Assembly (NCBI GenBank): GCA_037783415.1 | Contig: JAZGTN010000303.1 | Location: 124,001 to 188,000 of the forward strand | Length of the DNA stretch: 64,000 bases | Source of the DNA: Leptasterias polaris | Lineage: Eukaryota; Echinodermata; Asteroidea; Forcipulatida; Asteriidae | Direction: 5' to 3' | Shown: positions 12,320 through 21,425 of the stretch, in pieces | Numbering within the stretch: the first letter of the stretch is position 1 | Layout of the letters: each line of letters starts with the position of its first letter | The notes under the pieces: model-generated | The model's input: the letters and a program-made list of their open reading frames with translations, nothing else | Databases searched by the model: none | What the model was told of the DNA's origin: nothing | Position numbers and translations under genes: made by a program

Positions 12320-12449
12320 TATACTCAGTACTTTCCCGAGTTCTGTGGGAAAAAATCCACAGGCAAATCACTCGGGTGGGATTCGAACCCACAACCGAGT
12401 GATTTGCCTGTGGATTTTTTTCACAGAACTCGGGAAAGTACTGAGTATA
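12320..12449. repeat. 55-bp-stem inverted repeat with a tRNA T-arm-like loop
   Basis: The left arm 12320-12375 and the right arm 12395-12449 are nearly perfect reverse complements (start TATACTCAGTACTTTCCC, end GGGAAAGTACTGAGTATA). The 19-nt loop contains GTGGG-ATTCGAA-CCCAC, which is a 5-bp stem with a 7-nt loop like a tRNA T-arm or pol III B-box. Probably a SINE head duplicated in inverted orientation. No full tRNA fold exists here. Confidence 0.85.
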
Positions 12450-13216
12450 CAGCGCTTTACAAAATCGGTGTAAGGATAGTTCCAAATTATATTCATTGTC
12501 CCCGATGCAAAGATGACATCTATCAAATTCTAATCTGGGCCGAGCTCCTTGGGTGAATACAAAAGACCGATTATTACGCAACCGATATTTACATGTCATC
12601 ACGTGACTTATAGTGGGTCCTGTTCGTCTCAGCTGAAGGAGACGTGCAAAGACTATGCTGTGAGAGTGAACTAACGAGCAGGGAACAGACTGTGACCATG
12701 CTGTGACAGAGCATGGACAGAGCTTTACAGCCCTTGAGTGAGTACACCGACAGTCTAATTTATTTTGGGGAATAATGACACAGTTACTAAGCCCTTGATC
12801 TAAATTACATTACTGTTTCATAGATTACCGGTAGGCCTATGCTACATTGGGGGGTTATTTTTGAGTTATGCACACCGGCGTCCGCATTTGCAGCCTTGCG
12901 GAATTTCAAATAGTCAAAGGAAACGCAGTTTCGGACAAAGCCCTTTGTTCTCGAATATCTCAGCTTCTGAATTGTGGCATGATTCTTGTGTTGAAAACAT
13001 TGTGTGGTCGCGGTCGTCCGTGTGGTGACGGTCGTGGACACAATTAACGTTCATTGTAGAATTTCCAAAAACTTGCTAGAAACCATACAGAAAACACAAA
13101 TGCATATGCATATTATGTGTTATGTGTTATCTCCCATCACGTATTTCTTCGATTTTAGGCCTATATTTTCTTCTTCAAGTTTTGCGTGCTTCAAGTTGTC
13201 ACTGCTATAAAAATGT
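12450..13216. other. spacer without recognised gene
   Basis: Nothing assigned. Confidence 0.4.
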
Positions 13217-13413
13217 CAAATAATAAACCACAAGGGAAACTGACTGGGTAAATGTTTAAATGATTTTGGGTTGAACAAAGAAAAAAATGACTAGAGCGGG
13301 ATTTGAACCAACGACCTCCGGTTTAACGTGCCGGTGCTCTACCAACTGAGCTATCTAGCCCTATGTTGGCGGTCTCCCTATTTACCCAGTCAGTTTCCCT
13401 TGTGGTTTATTAT
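13217..13413 (-). repeat. SINE S1 copy with terminal inverted repeats
   Basis: The tRNA-like core is in reverse orientation at about 13290-13365: A-box-like TAGCTCAGTTGGTAGAGC and B-box-like GGTTCAAATCC when read on the minus strand. It is bracketed by an inverted pair of about 35 bp, outer word AATAATAAACCACAAGGG at 13219 and its reverse complement near 13395-13412. Acceptor pairing and the anticodon stem are imperfect, so it is a SINE rather than a tRNA gene. Confidence 0.75.
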
Positions 13414-13830
13414 TTGATATCTGATATAAAAAGTCGCATCCCCTTAAGGTGATTCCCTGGCTGCCGCTTCCCAGGTTGTATCGTATACTTGGGTGTGATC
13501 CCTGGCTACACGGCAGTTTGCGGTTGAATGGCTTCTGACTGGCACCCCCCGAACAAAGATATTGAGAAAATAGGGAGACCGCCAACATAGGGCTAGATAG
13601 CTCAGTTGGTAGAGCGCCGGTGTCATAGGGAAATCTGTCCCCGGAGATTTTGTCCCCCATATGGGAAATTAACGTGGGCTGGAGAGGGATGATTCAAAAG
13701 AGGCCGCTATCAAAAGCAGTTTGTGCACAGTTCTCCATATGGGGGGACAGAATCCCCGTCCACACCGGCACGTTAAACCGGAGGTCGTTGGTTCAAATCC
13801 CGCTCTAGTCAATTTGTCTTTGTTCAACCC
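13414..13830 (+). repeat. SINE S1 copy, head-to-head partner, interrupted
   Basis: The second S1 copy lies on the plus strand: body first (CCAGGTTGTATCGTATACTT), then the tRNA-like part GGGCTAGATAGCTCAGTTGG at 13591, interrupted by the insertion at 13621-13763, then GTTAAACCGGAGGTCGTTGG and GGTTCAAATCCCGC. Together with 13217-13413 it forms a divergent pair. Confidence 0.75.
13621..13763. mobile_element. 143-bp MITE inserted in the SINE tRNA region
   Basis: It splits the anticodon arm of the S1 copy. The ends are imperfect inverted repeats: TGTCATAGGGAAATCTGTCC against the reverse complement of GGGGACAGAATCCCC near 13746-13760. No coding capacity. The exact boundary may differ by a few bases. 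Confidence 0.65.
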
Positions 13831-14254
13831 CAAATCAAATGCTATAAAAATGGTAAGCATCAACTTTGTTCTATTATTTAGTTGCAGTTAATTGATTATT
13901 ATGGATACAAACTATAGCAAAGGACCTAAGCTAGTGGCCTGACGTTTCGACTGCTAGTCATTCTGCTAGGGTCGAAACGTACGTCGGGCAACTGACTATT
14001 TTTTTTTTTGAGTTTGAGTATTATAATTTAACAGTATTGCTTTGAAATTTCATTTCTAGAGTTATATTTTTAACAATTGACTTGGAAGAACATTTTTGTA
14101 TAACAATGGGCTTAAAACCTTGAATATAACAACTGGGGATACAACTATAGCTGCTGCATAGGCTACAGTTTGTTTTGTGTGTGTTTGAACCCTTTCAAAT
14201 CACTGAATAAACATATAAGTCTGATTGTGATTCATGGTGGCGGTATCTTTTGAC

Positions 14255-14475
14255 CATCTCCAATCTCATTTTGGGGTCAGGCGGACGCAGAATCTGTGTA
14301 GAAATGACCCACTGTGTGGATTGGGTGTTCAGTTCCTATTTGATTGTGTTTCTCTGGAGTTGTCTTCCCACATATAAAACTGAAACTTACTTTCCTAATT
14401 GTCTGCATGTGGTTCTTGGCTATTGAAGAATCCTTAGCTTCTCAACCCCAACTTTTTGTTGTTTTAATAAAGTAA
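14255..14475 (+). repeat. SINE tail fragment
   Basis: It shares the tail type of 2975-3235 (TTCCCACATATAAAACTGAAA near 14360). The head lacks a usable B-box. Confidence 0.5.
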
Positions 14476-14593
14476 TTGTAAACACTTTCTGGACTACATT
14501 TGGGTAGAACTATAGCTGGATCATATGGTTTTTTTAAATTGCAGGCTGAGGAACAGTGGATAAAGACAACATTTTACTGGCATTGTGTGGGAA

Positions 14594-14770
14594 ATGGCTG
14601 AATCCAGTGAGTTGAGGACGATTCGAGATGTCTTGAGGAAACACCAGCGGTATTTGATGGTGTATATATTGCCTTTGTGGAGTTGTTCATTGCAAGTGCA
14701 CCTCTATACAACTACAGAATTCTGTTCGTGAGTTTCCAACAAGAATTTCACTCCAGTGCTTCTTTGACAA
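14594..14770 (+). pseudogene. SLC16/MCT-like transporter remnant, exon 1
   Basis: An ATG at 14594 opens MAESSELRTIRDVLRKHQ. A frame change near 14645 leads into DGVYIAFVELFIASAP and then ILFVSFQQEFHSSASLT, which has the look of TM1 and the following SFGVFF-type loop of monocarboxylate transporters (family known from memory). A good donor, GTAAGT, follows at 14771. The usual PDGGWGW signature is degraded. It sits upstream of three more remnants of the same family at 15914, 17800 and 19523, in the right order and on the same strand. Confidence 0.6.
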
Positions 14771-14798
14771 GTAAGTCGAGCTATTTATCAAACATGGT

Positions 14799-14905
14799 AA
14801 CATGATCATGCTCTCGTACAGAGAGCACAGAGAGCACAGAGAACACAGAGAACACAGAGAACACAGAGAACACAGAGAACACAGAGAACATGATCATGCT
14901 CTCGC
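14799..14905. repeat. 9-bp minisatellite flanked by inverted words
   Basis: About eight copies of ACAGAGAAC/ACAGAGAGC are bracketed by two direct copies of CATGATCATGCTCTCG. ATGATCAT is itself palindromic. Open frames across it are repeat artefacts. Confidence 0.85.
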
Positions 14906-14916
14906 ACTGCCTAAGC

Positions 14917-15080
14917 ATTACATACGAAGTGTGGACCTGAGAACAAAAGAGCAGGCTTTTGAAACACTGTGGACGTACACACGTCCACACAGAGTTATTT
15001 ACAGTGTTGAGGAATAGGATTATAAGTGTATAGAACAAAGGAATGTCCACCCAGTGACTGCAACACAAACAAAAGCGCAT
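14917..15080 (+). repeat. dispersed repeat family B, copy 3
   Basis: It contains TACGAAGTGTGGACCTGAGA, ACGTCCACACAGAGTT and GAACAAAGGAATGTCCACCC, shared with 3845-4015 and the reverse of 10575-10770. Confidence 0.75.
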
Positions 15081-15085
15081 TTCCG

Positions 15086-15175
15086 TGTGCTTACGGTATA
15101 GCAGCGCTATGTCATGGAACTCGCACAGTAAGCACAAAATGGGCCGTAAAGCAGCTCCATGAAATTGGGCCCTGT
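15086..15175. mobile_element. MITE family H, truncated copy
   Basis: Right-end part of the 8462-8759 family: TGCTTACGG, TAGCGCTATG-like words and the terminal GCTCCATGAAATTGGGCCC. Confidence 0.7.
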
Positions 15176-15185
15176 ATACAAGCGA

Positions 15186-15187
15186 GC

Positions 15188-15223
<36 letters not shown>

Positions 15224-15340
15224 TGGTTTATTCAAATCTGCTCGTCGCAGCCGGCAGGCTGAATTAAAATACAGATTTACAATAAAAATATAATAGTACA
15301 GCAAAAAGTTTATACAAGCTATACTCAGACAATCCAAGCT
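15186..15340 (-). repeat. (TTA)n tract and possible retroelement 3' end
   Basis: An (ATT)n run of about 37 bp at 15186-15222 adjoins sequence that, on the minus strand, ends in TTTGAATAAACCAG followed by the repeat. This is the arrangement expected at the 3' end of an L2-like non-LTR element; a similar end lies at 50528-50690. Confidence 0.4.
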
Positions 15341-15913
15341 CTTAAATGTGTTACTTCCTCAGGTGCCACGAGCGCTTGTCTTGGTGGATACCGGTGTATA
15401 ATAAAATGTTCATCTACTATCTTCTTCAACTTCCTATTCTATTGTTTACCCCTCTCCTCCTATGTTTTCGGTTCGGGTTTGTGTGCATTCTGCCTTCGCG
15501 TTCGTCGCTTGGAATAAGCAACGGTGACTTTTATAGTATTTTAATTGGAAATATTTCTCTCTCTACTCGTTTTACTGGGAAAAAATGCACAATTAAGTTG
15601 AAACTTTGCATTTATTCAAAGTGTGAGGCAATTTACAGGGAAGAAAATGCGTTATAAAGCTGAAACTTTGCATGTATTACACTTGCCCGATTCAAAAACT
15701 CTTGAAGTGTCGTACAAAATTTGCATGTTTTTATTTATTTTAACGTAAGCTTAATTGTCTCTGCGGAAAATCCCCACTAAGGCTGTAAAATGTTACAAGT
15801 GTTCGCACTTCAAATAGGGTTTGCAAAAAAATCCATTCCGAACTTTATGTTTTTGTTTGAACAAAAACTGAAGCCTAGTTCTTTTTCTTTTTTTTCTTTT
15901 CAACAATGGGAAC

Positions 15914-16245
15914 AGGATGTGTTGGGTCACTGGCCAACGCAGCCTTAGGTTTTTGTGGCCCGTTTTGTGCACCTCTTGTTCTTCGCTTTGGTCCCCGTAC
16001 CATAACTCTGGTTGGAGCAGTGATGATTTCAATTGGACTAGCAGCAACGTCATTCGTTCCACCTCTTGTTTATGCATACCTTACGTTTGGGATTGTAATT
16101 GTGTCTGGGCGGGTGTATCAGTCCAAGCTTCAATGACGCTGATCATTGACTGGTTCCCGGGGAAGAGCTGTTCCCGGGGAAGAGCTGTTCCCGGGGAAGA
16201 GCTGCTCCCGTGGGACGTCAATGGCATTACTGGGGACATCATTCG
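15914..16245 (+). pseudogene. SLC16/MCT-like transporter remnant, exon 2
   Basis: A pyrimidine-rich tract and AACAG (15909-15913) precede CVGSLANAALGFCGPF, APLVLRFGPRTITLVG and VPPLVYAYLTFGIVI, typical of MCT TM3-TM4. Near 16105 the frame slips: the next conserved stretch, AGVSVQASMTLIIDWFPGK, is in another frame, as if one G were lost from a G run. The slipped frame would stop at 16134-16136. A 17-bp triplication (16154-16204) then shifts the frame back, restoring SRGTSMALLGTSFG before a GTAAGT donor at 16246. The two shifts cancel in length, yet about 30 codons between them are in the wrong frame. An allele or assembly error cannot be excluded for the G run. Confidence 0.7.
16154..16204 (+). 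repeat. three exact 17-bp tandem copies in a coding exon
   Basis: TTCCCGGGGAAGAGCTG occurs three times without a mismatch (16154, 16171, 16188), followed by a partial copy CTCCCG. With a single copy the transporter reading frame would pass from DWFPGKS directly into CSRGTSMALL. The two extra copies add 34 nt, which is out of frame. Confidence 0.95.
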
Positions 16246-16699
16246 GTAAGTATTCCATTCAAATAACCAAAGAATAAAAATAAAAAAATCAGACATCAAT
16301 TTCCAAACATCCATGTGTTTTTGTATTAAACCCTAATATTTTTAAACAATTATTTACCTTGTGGGTCCCATTTTGAATATCGCCTGGAACACACACCTTG
16401 GGCTTTTATGTAATCTATATTTCCCGTGATTTCCATCGTAATTTTGCGCTACAGTTTGAAACGTAACCATTTGCAACAACATTTTCTTTAAACATCGAAC
16501 CATCACAGGTAAGGTTTTTATGTACGTCACAATTACGCACTGTAAAAATTTAAAATATATATATAATTCCTATACAAAGAAGGGTCTGGTATAAAACCTT
16601 TCCGGTTATTGACATATTTTTGTCAGAAACGCTGATATCTTGGAGAAAATAGTTGTGGAGAAAAGAAATCATGCCTTAAACATTACCCTGTGGACGAGC

Positions 16700-17000
16700 C
16701 TTCTTCACTGCATCGGACTCAAGTTTCGTCGATTGATTCAACGGAGTGTCGGTTCGATTCCCGGTCATGATACTTATGTCCTGGAGCAAGGCCCTTAACC
16801 ATAATTGCTTTTCTTACCCAAATGGGAACCGGGGAGAAATGGATTAAACTCATTAGCGCTAATTTAAGCAGCTTTGGGTTGTATGATCCCCAGGGAATTA
16901 AGAAAGTTATAAGAATGCCCGATGAACAGGGATAACAATGTTGCAAAGCGCCTTGATCTAGCTGTAGGATATATGCGATATATATCGCAATATATCGCAA
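16700..17000 (+). repeat. tRNA-derived SINE
   Basis: The B-box GGTTCGATTCC lies at 16751-16761. It is followed by CCTGGAGCAAGGCCCTTAAC and ATAATTGCTTTTCTT, a body seen in many deuterostome SINEs. The element ends in a CGATATAT microsatellite (16972-17005). It lies in the intron between MCT remnant exons 2 and 3. Confidence 0.7.
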
Positions 17001-17179
17001 TATGCGATCAAATTACTATTACTATCATTATTGTTACTAATATTCCTTTATACATGTAATCAATACGTTTTTATTGCTATTTTGTGTTCATAAAATAAAA
17101 CAGGTTGCTCAGTCTATGTCCAACACACTGTCCAGTTCACATAAATATTCATTGAAACTGTGTGTTTTTTGTAGGCCTA

Positions 17180-17405
17180 TTTTCATGACAGAACACGGTC
17201 CACTATTTTGTTGAACCAAGTTTTTGACTCCACAAAATAGCGGACCGTATGTTTCGCTAGTTGTATTTTCAGGTGCGAGTGTATGATTTGTAATCACTGC
17301 TCACTAGTTACAACAAATTGTAGGAATTTTCGTGGACAACTCTTAGAAAAAAACGGGTAAGGAGTAAAACCTAAAAGCAACATTTTGAGAGATTTGAGGG
17401 GATTG
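17180..17405 (+). repeat. dispersed repeat family C, copy 2
   Basis: Partner of 9955-10205. Shared words are CAGAACACGGTCC, TTTTTGACTCCACAAAAT and TTTGAGAGATTTGAGGG-like. Confidence 0.75.
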
Positions 17406-17452
17406 TGCCCCTTTAAGAAAATTCAGCCAAAAGATTCAATCGTAAGTGCTCT

Positions 17453-17810
17453 GCAAAATGTGCTACCACAATAGTAGTAGTACACAAAATCATTTGAAAA
17501 TGGTGACAAGCACCTTTCTTAAATGAATTATTTCCGGGTCGTGGGATAACGACTATTTGATTGACTTAATAATTTATTTATTTATCTATATTTTTGTTTC
17601 CTAACTGTGCACTTTGACAGGCGGTCTCACCGCAAAATGTGCTACCACAATAGTAGTAGTACACAAAATCATTTGAAAATGGTGACAAGCACCTTTCTTA
17701 AATGAATTATTTCCGGGTCGTGGGATAACGACCATTTGATTGACTTAATAATTTATTTATTTATCTATATTTTTGTTTCCTAACTGTGCACTTTGACAGG
17801 TGGTCTCACC
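17453..17810 (+). repeat. 179-bp tandem duplication containing a splice acceptor
   Basis: 17453-17631 and 17632-17810 are direct copies with only a couple of differences (CGACTATT versus CGACCATT; GGCGG versus GGTGG). Each copy carries the pyrimidine tract, the CTTTGACAG acceptor and the first bases of MCT remnant exon 3. Only the second copy continues into the exon, so the first is a decoy acceptor. Confidence 0.95.
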
Positions 17811-18144
17811 GTTGCACCCCTGTTAATAGCAGCACACGGCTGGCGAAACGCCCTACGTATCGTCAGCGGTGGGAGTTTACTGACAGGCTTATTAGTTCAT
17901 GGCTTTTTCATTGTTGACCCGAAACAATTCAGAACTCCGAATAGAAGAGCATTACCGAAGAAGAGAGTACCTACAAAATGGTGGTTACCGACCTTGAGGA
18001 GAAGGTCGACGGGGACCAGCCAAGACACGTCACAGAGACTGTAGGGAAGAGAATTTCCAAACTTCTCCACCAATTTGATGCATGGCTGTGGCTCGCAGCT
18101 GCAGTTCTGAACTACATTGGTGGACTTTTGTCATCATAAATATC
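17800..18144 (+). pseudogene. SLC16/MCT-like transporter remnant, exon 3
   Basis: After the acceptor at 17798-17799 the frame joins exon 2 as SFG|GLTVAPLLIAAHGWRNALRI, the TM5-TM6 GWR block of MCT proteins, then LLVHGFFIVDPKQF. Near 17975 the frame slips: MVVTDLEEKVDGDQPR and DAWLWLAAAVLNYIGG (a TM7-like segment) follow in another frame. A last shift near 18128 would be needed to reach the candidate donor GTAAGA at 18145. Two or more indels mark this as a pseudogene. Confidence 0.7.
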
Positions 18145-18689
18145 GTAAGACACAAACGTCAAGTTAAACATCAACACAAATTTGTTTTAACACATTTTGT
18201 AAAACTTTATACTACGAGAAAGCATCGAGAGCAGGACTTTGTGCAATAGTTTTGAATAAACACGGATCCAACAAACATGTAAAATAGTTGGTTCTAAACA
18301 GCAGTTTTTAACTTTGTGGGAGGTTTGTTCACATTCATTTCATGCCCTTATTTCGATTACGCTTACTGAAATAAGCAATGTACTTTCAGGGGTTTCAAAT
18401 ATTTAGTTTCTCAACTTGACAGTATCCCATGCGGAATCATAAGGTTTGCCCTTATTTTTTTCATTGACTTGCCACAGCTTGTCATTTAACTAGTCCGTCG
18501 TTTTGTTTTTTTAATAGTCCATAACTCCAATTTCAAATCAAAATAGAGATGCTTTCCAACACTGAACTAGAACTAGCCAGCCGGGCCACTTGGGGTGAAT
18601 TGAGACTGGTCCTCAGTTGTTTTAATTGGCCTTTGGCCAGCGGACCTCTGTTAAAGCACATTGTATACTTAGGTTAAGGACCTGTATCC
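18145..18689. other. intron-like spacer
   Basis: No coding or repeat signal recognised. Confidence 0.4.
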
Positions 18690-18978
18690 ACACTTGATGT
18701 GATCCAACATTAACATGAAATAACAAACCAGTGAAAGTTTAAGCTCAATCAGTCATTGGAATCATGGGGGGGGGGGGACGGGGAAAAGGGGAAAAAGTTT
18801 TGGACTCGTGAGATCAAAACTAATTGCTGAACTCGTTTTTCCAAAACTAAAGCATTTCAAGCAAACATTTTGAAAGGGAGTTTCCAACCATGACCATCTT
18901 TATACCACGTAAGTTATGCGTGAATCTGTGAACATTAATGTTTTAACTCTTACCAATGATACAAACGCCCTTTAAAGA
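18690..18978 (+). repeat. dispersed repeat family E, copy 1
   Basis: It shares CATGAAATAACAAACC, GTTTAAGCT, AAGCATTTCAAGCAAA and ACCATGACCATCTTTAT with 42360-42672, in the same order and spacing. A G9 run at 18766 is an internal expansion. Confidence 0.75.
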
Positions 18979-19440
18979 CCTACTTAAACAGAAACGGCAA
19001 CAAGTGATCTTTGCTGAAATTCATCTAAAATGTTTTCAATCAACAAGGAAATTTAGTTAACAGGAGAGCAAACAGATGTTAAGTGTATACAAAAAACAAT
19101 CATTTGAATACCATTCTCTTGTGCTTTTTAGAAAGATTCGTGAAAAACGCTGATACGTCGTCACTCATGTTACGTTTTGTAAAGCCGCTTTGTTGCAGCA
19201 TGGAGGTTTAATAAAGCAACATCCCACATAGGACGTCAAAGTATTCTCATTTTGACGCACGCCGTCAACGGCAGAAGTGTTTATAGTTTTTCAAAACCTT
19301 GAGGTTGGGACCAAATTTTCTGATCGATAGGCTAATTACGAACAATTCCGAAGTGTACAATTATCAAAGTTACATTTAAATTATAAACAAACACAAAAAT
19401 ATAAACAAGTTTAGCATTCCCGTTAAAACAATTTGTTGAA
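18979..19440 (+). repeat. dispersed repeat family F, copy 1
   Basis: The whole stretch recurs inverted at 35325-35790: GCATGGAGGT, TTTTGACGCACGCCGTCAAC, TTTTCAAAACCTTGAGGT and CATTCCCGTTAAAA all have reverse-complement partners there. No coding content; internal near-palindromes suggest a foldback DNA element. Confidence 0.75.
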
Positions 19441-19522
19441 TTATTCCTCTGCAAGACACTTATACGAACTTTAGTACCGATGAGCTTTCAAATAATCTTT
19501 TCCTTACCCAAATATAGGCCAG

Positions 19523-19742
19523 CTTCATGGAGTAGGACCTACACTTCACGGCTGATCAGATTTCAATTACCTTTGTACTGCTTGCTGTCGGTGAAATTGT
19601 TGGAAAGCTTGTTTTCTCTGCTTTTGGAGGCCGTATTCCTGTCCTGAAACTGTACGTTGTAGCTGCCGGTAGCTTTCTCGGCGGAGGAGTCGCTGGTCTA
19701 ATGATACTACTGCGGACAGTTCCTCTCATGTATACGGTCGCA
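19523..19742 (+). pseudogene. SLC16/MCT-like transporter remnant, exon 4
   Basis: Acceptor TATAGGCCAG (to 19522) precedes ADQISITFVLLAVGEIVGK, VFSAFGGRIPVLKLYVVAA and MILLRTVPLMYTVAV, matching the C-terminal half (TM8-TM10) of MCT-like transporters. The first about 30 bases have a stop in the conserved frame (TAG near 19532), so this exon is also damaged. A GTATGT donor follows at 19743. The remaining C-terminal exons are absent from the window. Confidence 0.65.
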
Positions 19743-19978
19743 GTATGTGAGTTGTTGAGAAAGTTCTGGTAACATGTTAGAGCTCGAAGTAGAACCCCCT
19801 TGCATTGATGGCCATCACACTGAGATCAAACAATGGAATTAGTGCGCCCGTGTATACGCGCTGCGCACGACTCTCAGCAAACGATGATAAGGCTTCATAG
19901 ACCCCTTGCATAACGCAGAATGCTACAATAACGCTGAGTTCACGCGCACGTTTTTACGCACAAAAGAACGGGGATGTG

Positions 19979-20612
19979 TTCCACTTGCGCAAACGTTGCC
20001 ACCGTTTTCAAACGTTTGCCACCAATAGACCTTATGCACATGACGTCATTTGAGTAGGGCGCCCTCGCCTAGAGGTCAAAAGGAAGATGTTCATTGGCTA
20101 ATCCTGTGATCCGCGCGTACAAAGCTGTGCGTTTCCATTGTTTCATCATCAGTTTACCTCTAAGATGGCGGCTTGGTGACGTCAATGCATAAGGTATATT
20201 TCGAGTGGAACGAGTTGTGCGCCGCTAACGTTGGTCATTGTGAGCAACCATAGGTGAACGTATTTCCGAGGTGTTGGTGGGTGGGTTTTAAAATGGCGGA
20301 CAACACTTAAACAAAAGGTAAGAATACGATATTATTTTCTTGTCACGAAAACAATTATTATTATATGTTTTTTAGTGGTTGATAACGCAGTCAGGTGGAG
20401 TTGAAATAGCAACAGTTGATTTCGTGTTGTACAAACGAGGACTAAAATATAAATCTTCCACAGCAAAAGCCAAGTTAACAAAAAAACATACGGTGTCGCC
20501 ATCTTCGTTACAGAGCGCCGCCATATTGACATCACGAAGTGCGCAACCGATCGTTCCAACGATCACAAACGTTTGCGCGAACGGTCGCGATCTGTTTGCG
20601 CAAGTGGAACGT
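19979..20612. mobile_element. TIR element hosting a nested MITE
   Basis: GTTCCACTTGCGCAAACG (19978-19995) and GTTTGCGCAAGTGGAAC (about 20594-20610) are inverted ends. Between them lies MITE A (20025-20199) and sequence with no convincing coding content. Confidence 0.65.
20025..20199 (+). mobile_element. MITE family A, copy 2
   Basis: Near-identical to 601-775. It has the same ends, two TGACGTCA octamers (about 20040 and 20177) and AAGATGGCGGC. The right end has one substitution (GGTATAT for GGTCTAT). Confidence 0.9.
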
Positions 20613-20688
20613 GTGACGTCATGCAATAGAGATAAATTCAATGGGTCTATTGACGTCAGTGAGAGCGCTGCATTTATCTCTAATAATG

Positions 20689-21234
20689 GGGGTGTTTGAT
20701 TAGCTTCCCCGGGTCGACCCCGGTGTGCTCATCCGGTTGAGCCACTGACATGAGCTAATCGAACGCCAACTTCCCCCAGCATTCACACCGATGCATCTTT
20801 GGACAGTCGACCGGAACTACTTTCTTTGTGTACATAACGTCCGAAACTTTTCGTGGATTCACGAAAAGATCGTAAACTAATTTTTCTCAAGGTAAAACTG
20901 CAAAGTTAAAAACATGTACAAGCCCACGGTGATACAAAGGTACCCGGCTTCGATTACAAAAATACTTATAGCTCACAAAACGCTGTTTTAACGGTGAAAA
21001 TGTGTGTCAAACTTCCTGAAAATGTCCCGCTGAATTACAAACAAAATGGTGGCCATTGAAAATGTGTTTTGCCGTGACGTCATGAACCAGGGTCAGCCAG
21101 CGCCCCCAAGTAACCTGCTCCACAAGCAGGGCACTTGGGTCTCCCTTGGGTGAGCCACAACAATGACGTCAAAGCTAACCGAGCGCAACGGGTCGACCCT
21201 GGGTCGACCCAGGGAAGCTAATCGAACGCACCCA
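20689..21234. mobile_element. TIR element with GTTCGATTAGC ends, inside each array unit
   Basis: The left end GGTGTTTGATTAGCTTCCCC and the right end GGGAAGCTAATCGAACGCAC are inverted repeats. An internal inverted copy (AGCTAATCGAACGCC, 20752) makes a foldback at the left end. GGGTCGACCC motifs stand next to both ends. Equivalent copies are at about 23660-24205 and 26651-27196. The same terminal word is found in the elements at 36203-37975. Confidence 0.8.
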
Positions 21235-21254
21235 ATAGAGATCAATGGAGCGCT

Positions 21255-21425
21255 GTTTGGGCTTTAGTGTATCGTGGCCGAGTCATCACAATGTGGGTTC
21301 GAATCTTGGGGCCAGTATTTGTGCTCTTGAACAAGACATACTATAACTGCTCCTTAGCGTTTATACCCTAACTTATGTATTCTGCCGAATAACGAAGTAG
21401 AAGTAGAAGTATAGAAGCAAGGGGT
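21255..21425 (+). repeat. tRNA-like SINE fragment in each array unit
   Basis: CGTGGCCGAGTCATCA resembles a D-arm/A-box and GGGTTCGAATCTTGG a T-arm/B-box. It is followed by TGCTCTTGAACAAGACA and a tail of GAAGTAGAA repeats. Repeated at about 24226 and 27217. Not a foldable tRNA. Confidence 0.6.

Noticed and set aside
13290..13365. tRNA gene (also 13591-13807 and 58434-58505)
   Set aside because: A- and B-box words are good, but the acceptor and anticodon stems have mismatches, the position before the anticodon is C rather than T, and the sequence recurs inside a longer repeat. It is a SINE head.
14781..15262. Short frames rich in Arg-Glu-His, Tyr or Ile repeats
   Set aside because: They translate the 9-bp minisatellite and the (TTA)n tract.
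21255..21425. tRNA gene in the array unit
   Set aside because: D-arm and T-arm words do not form a full cloverleaf and a SINE body follows.
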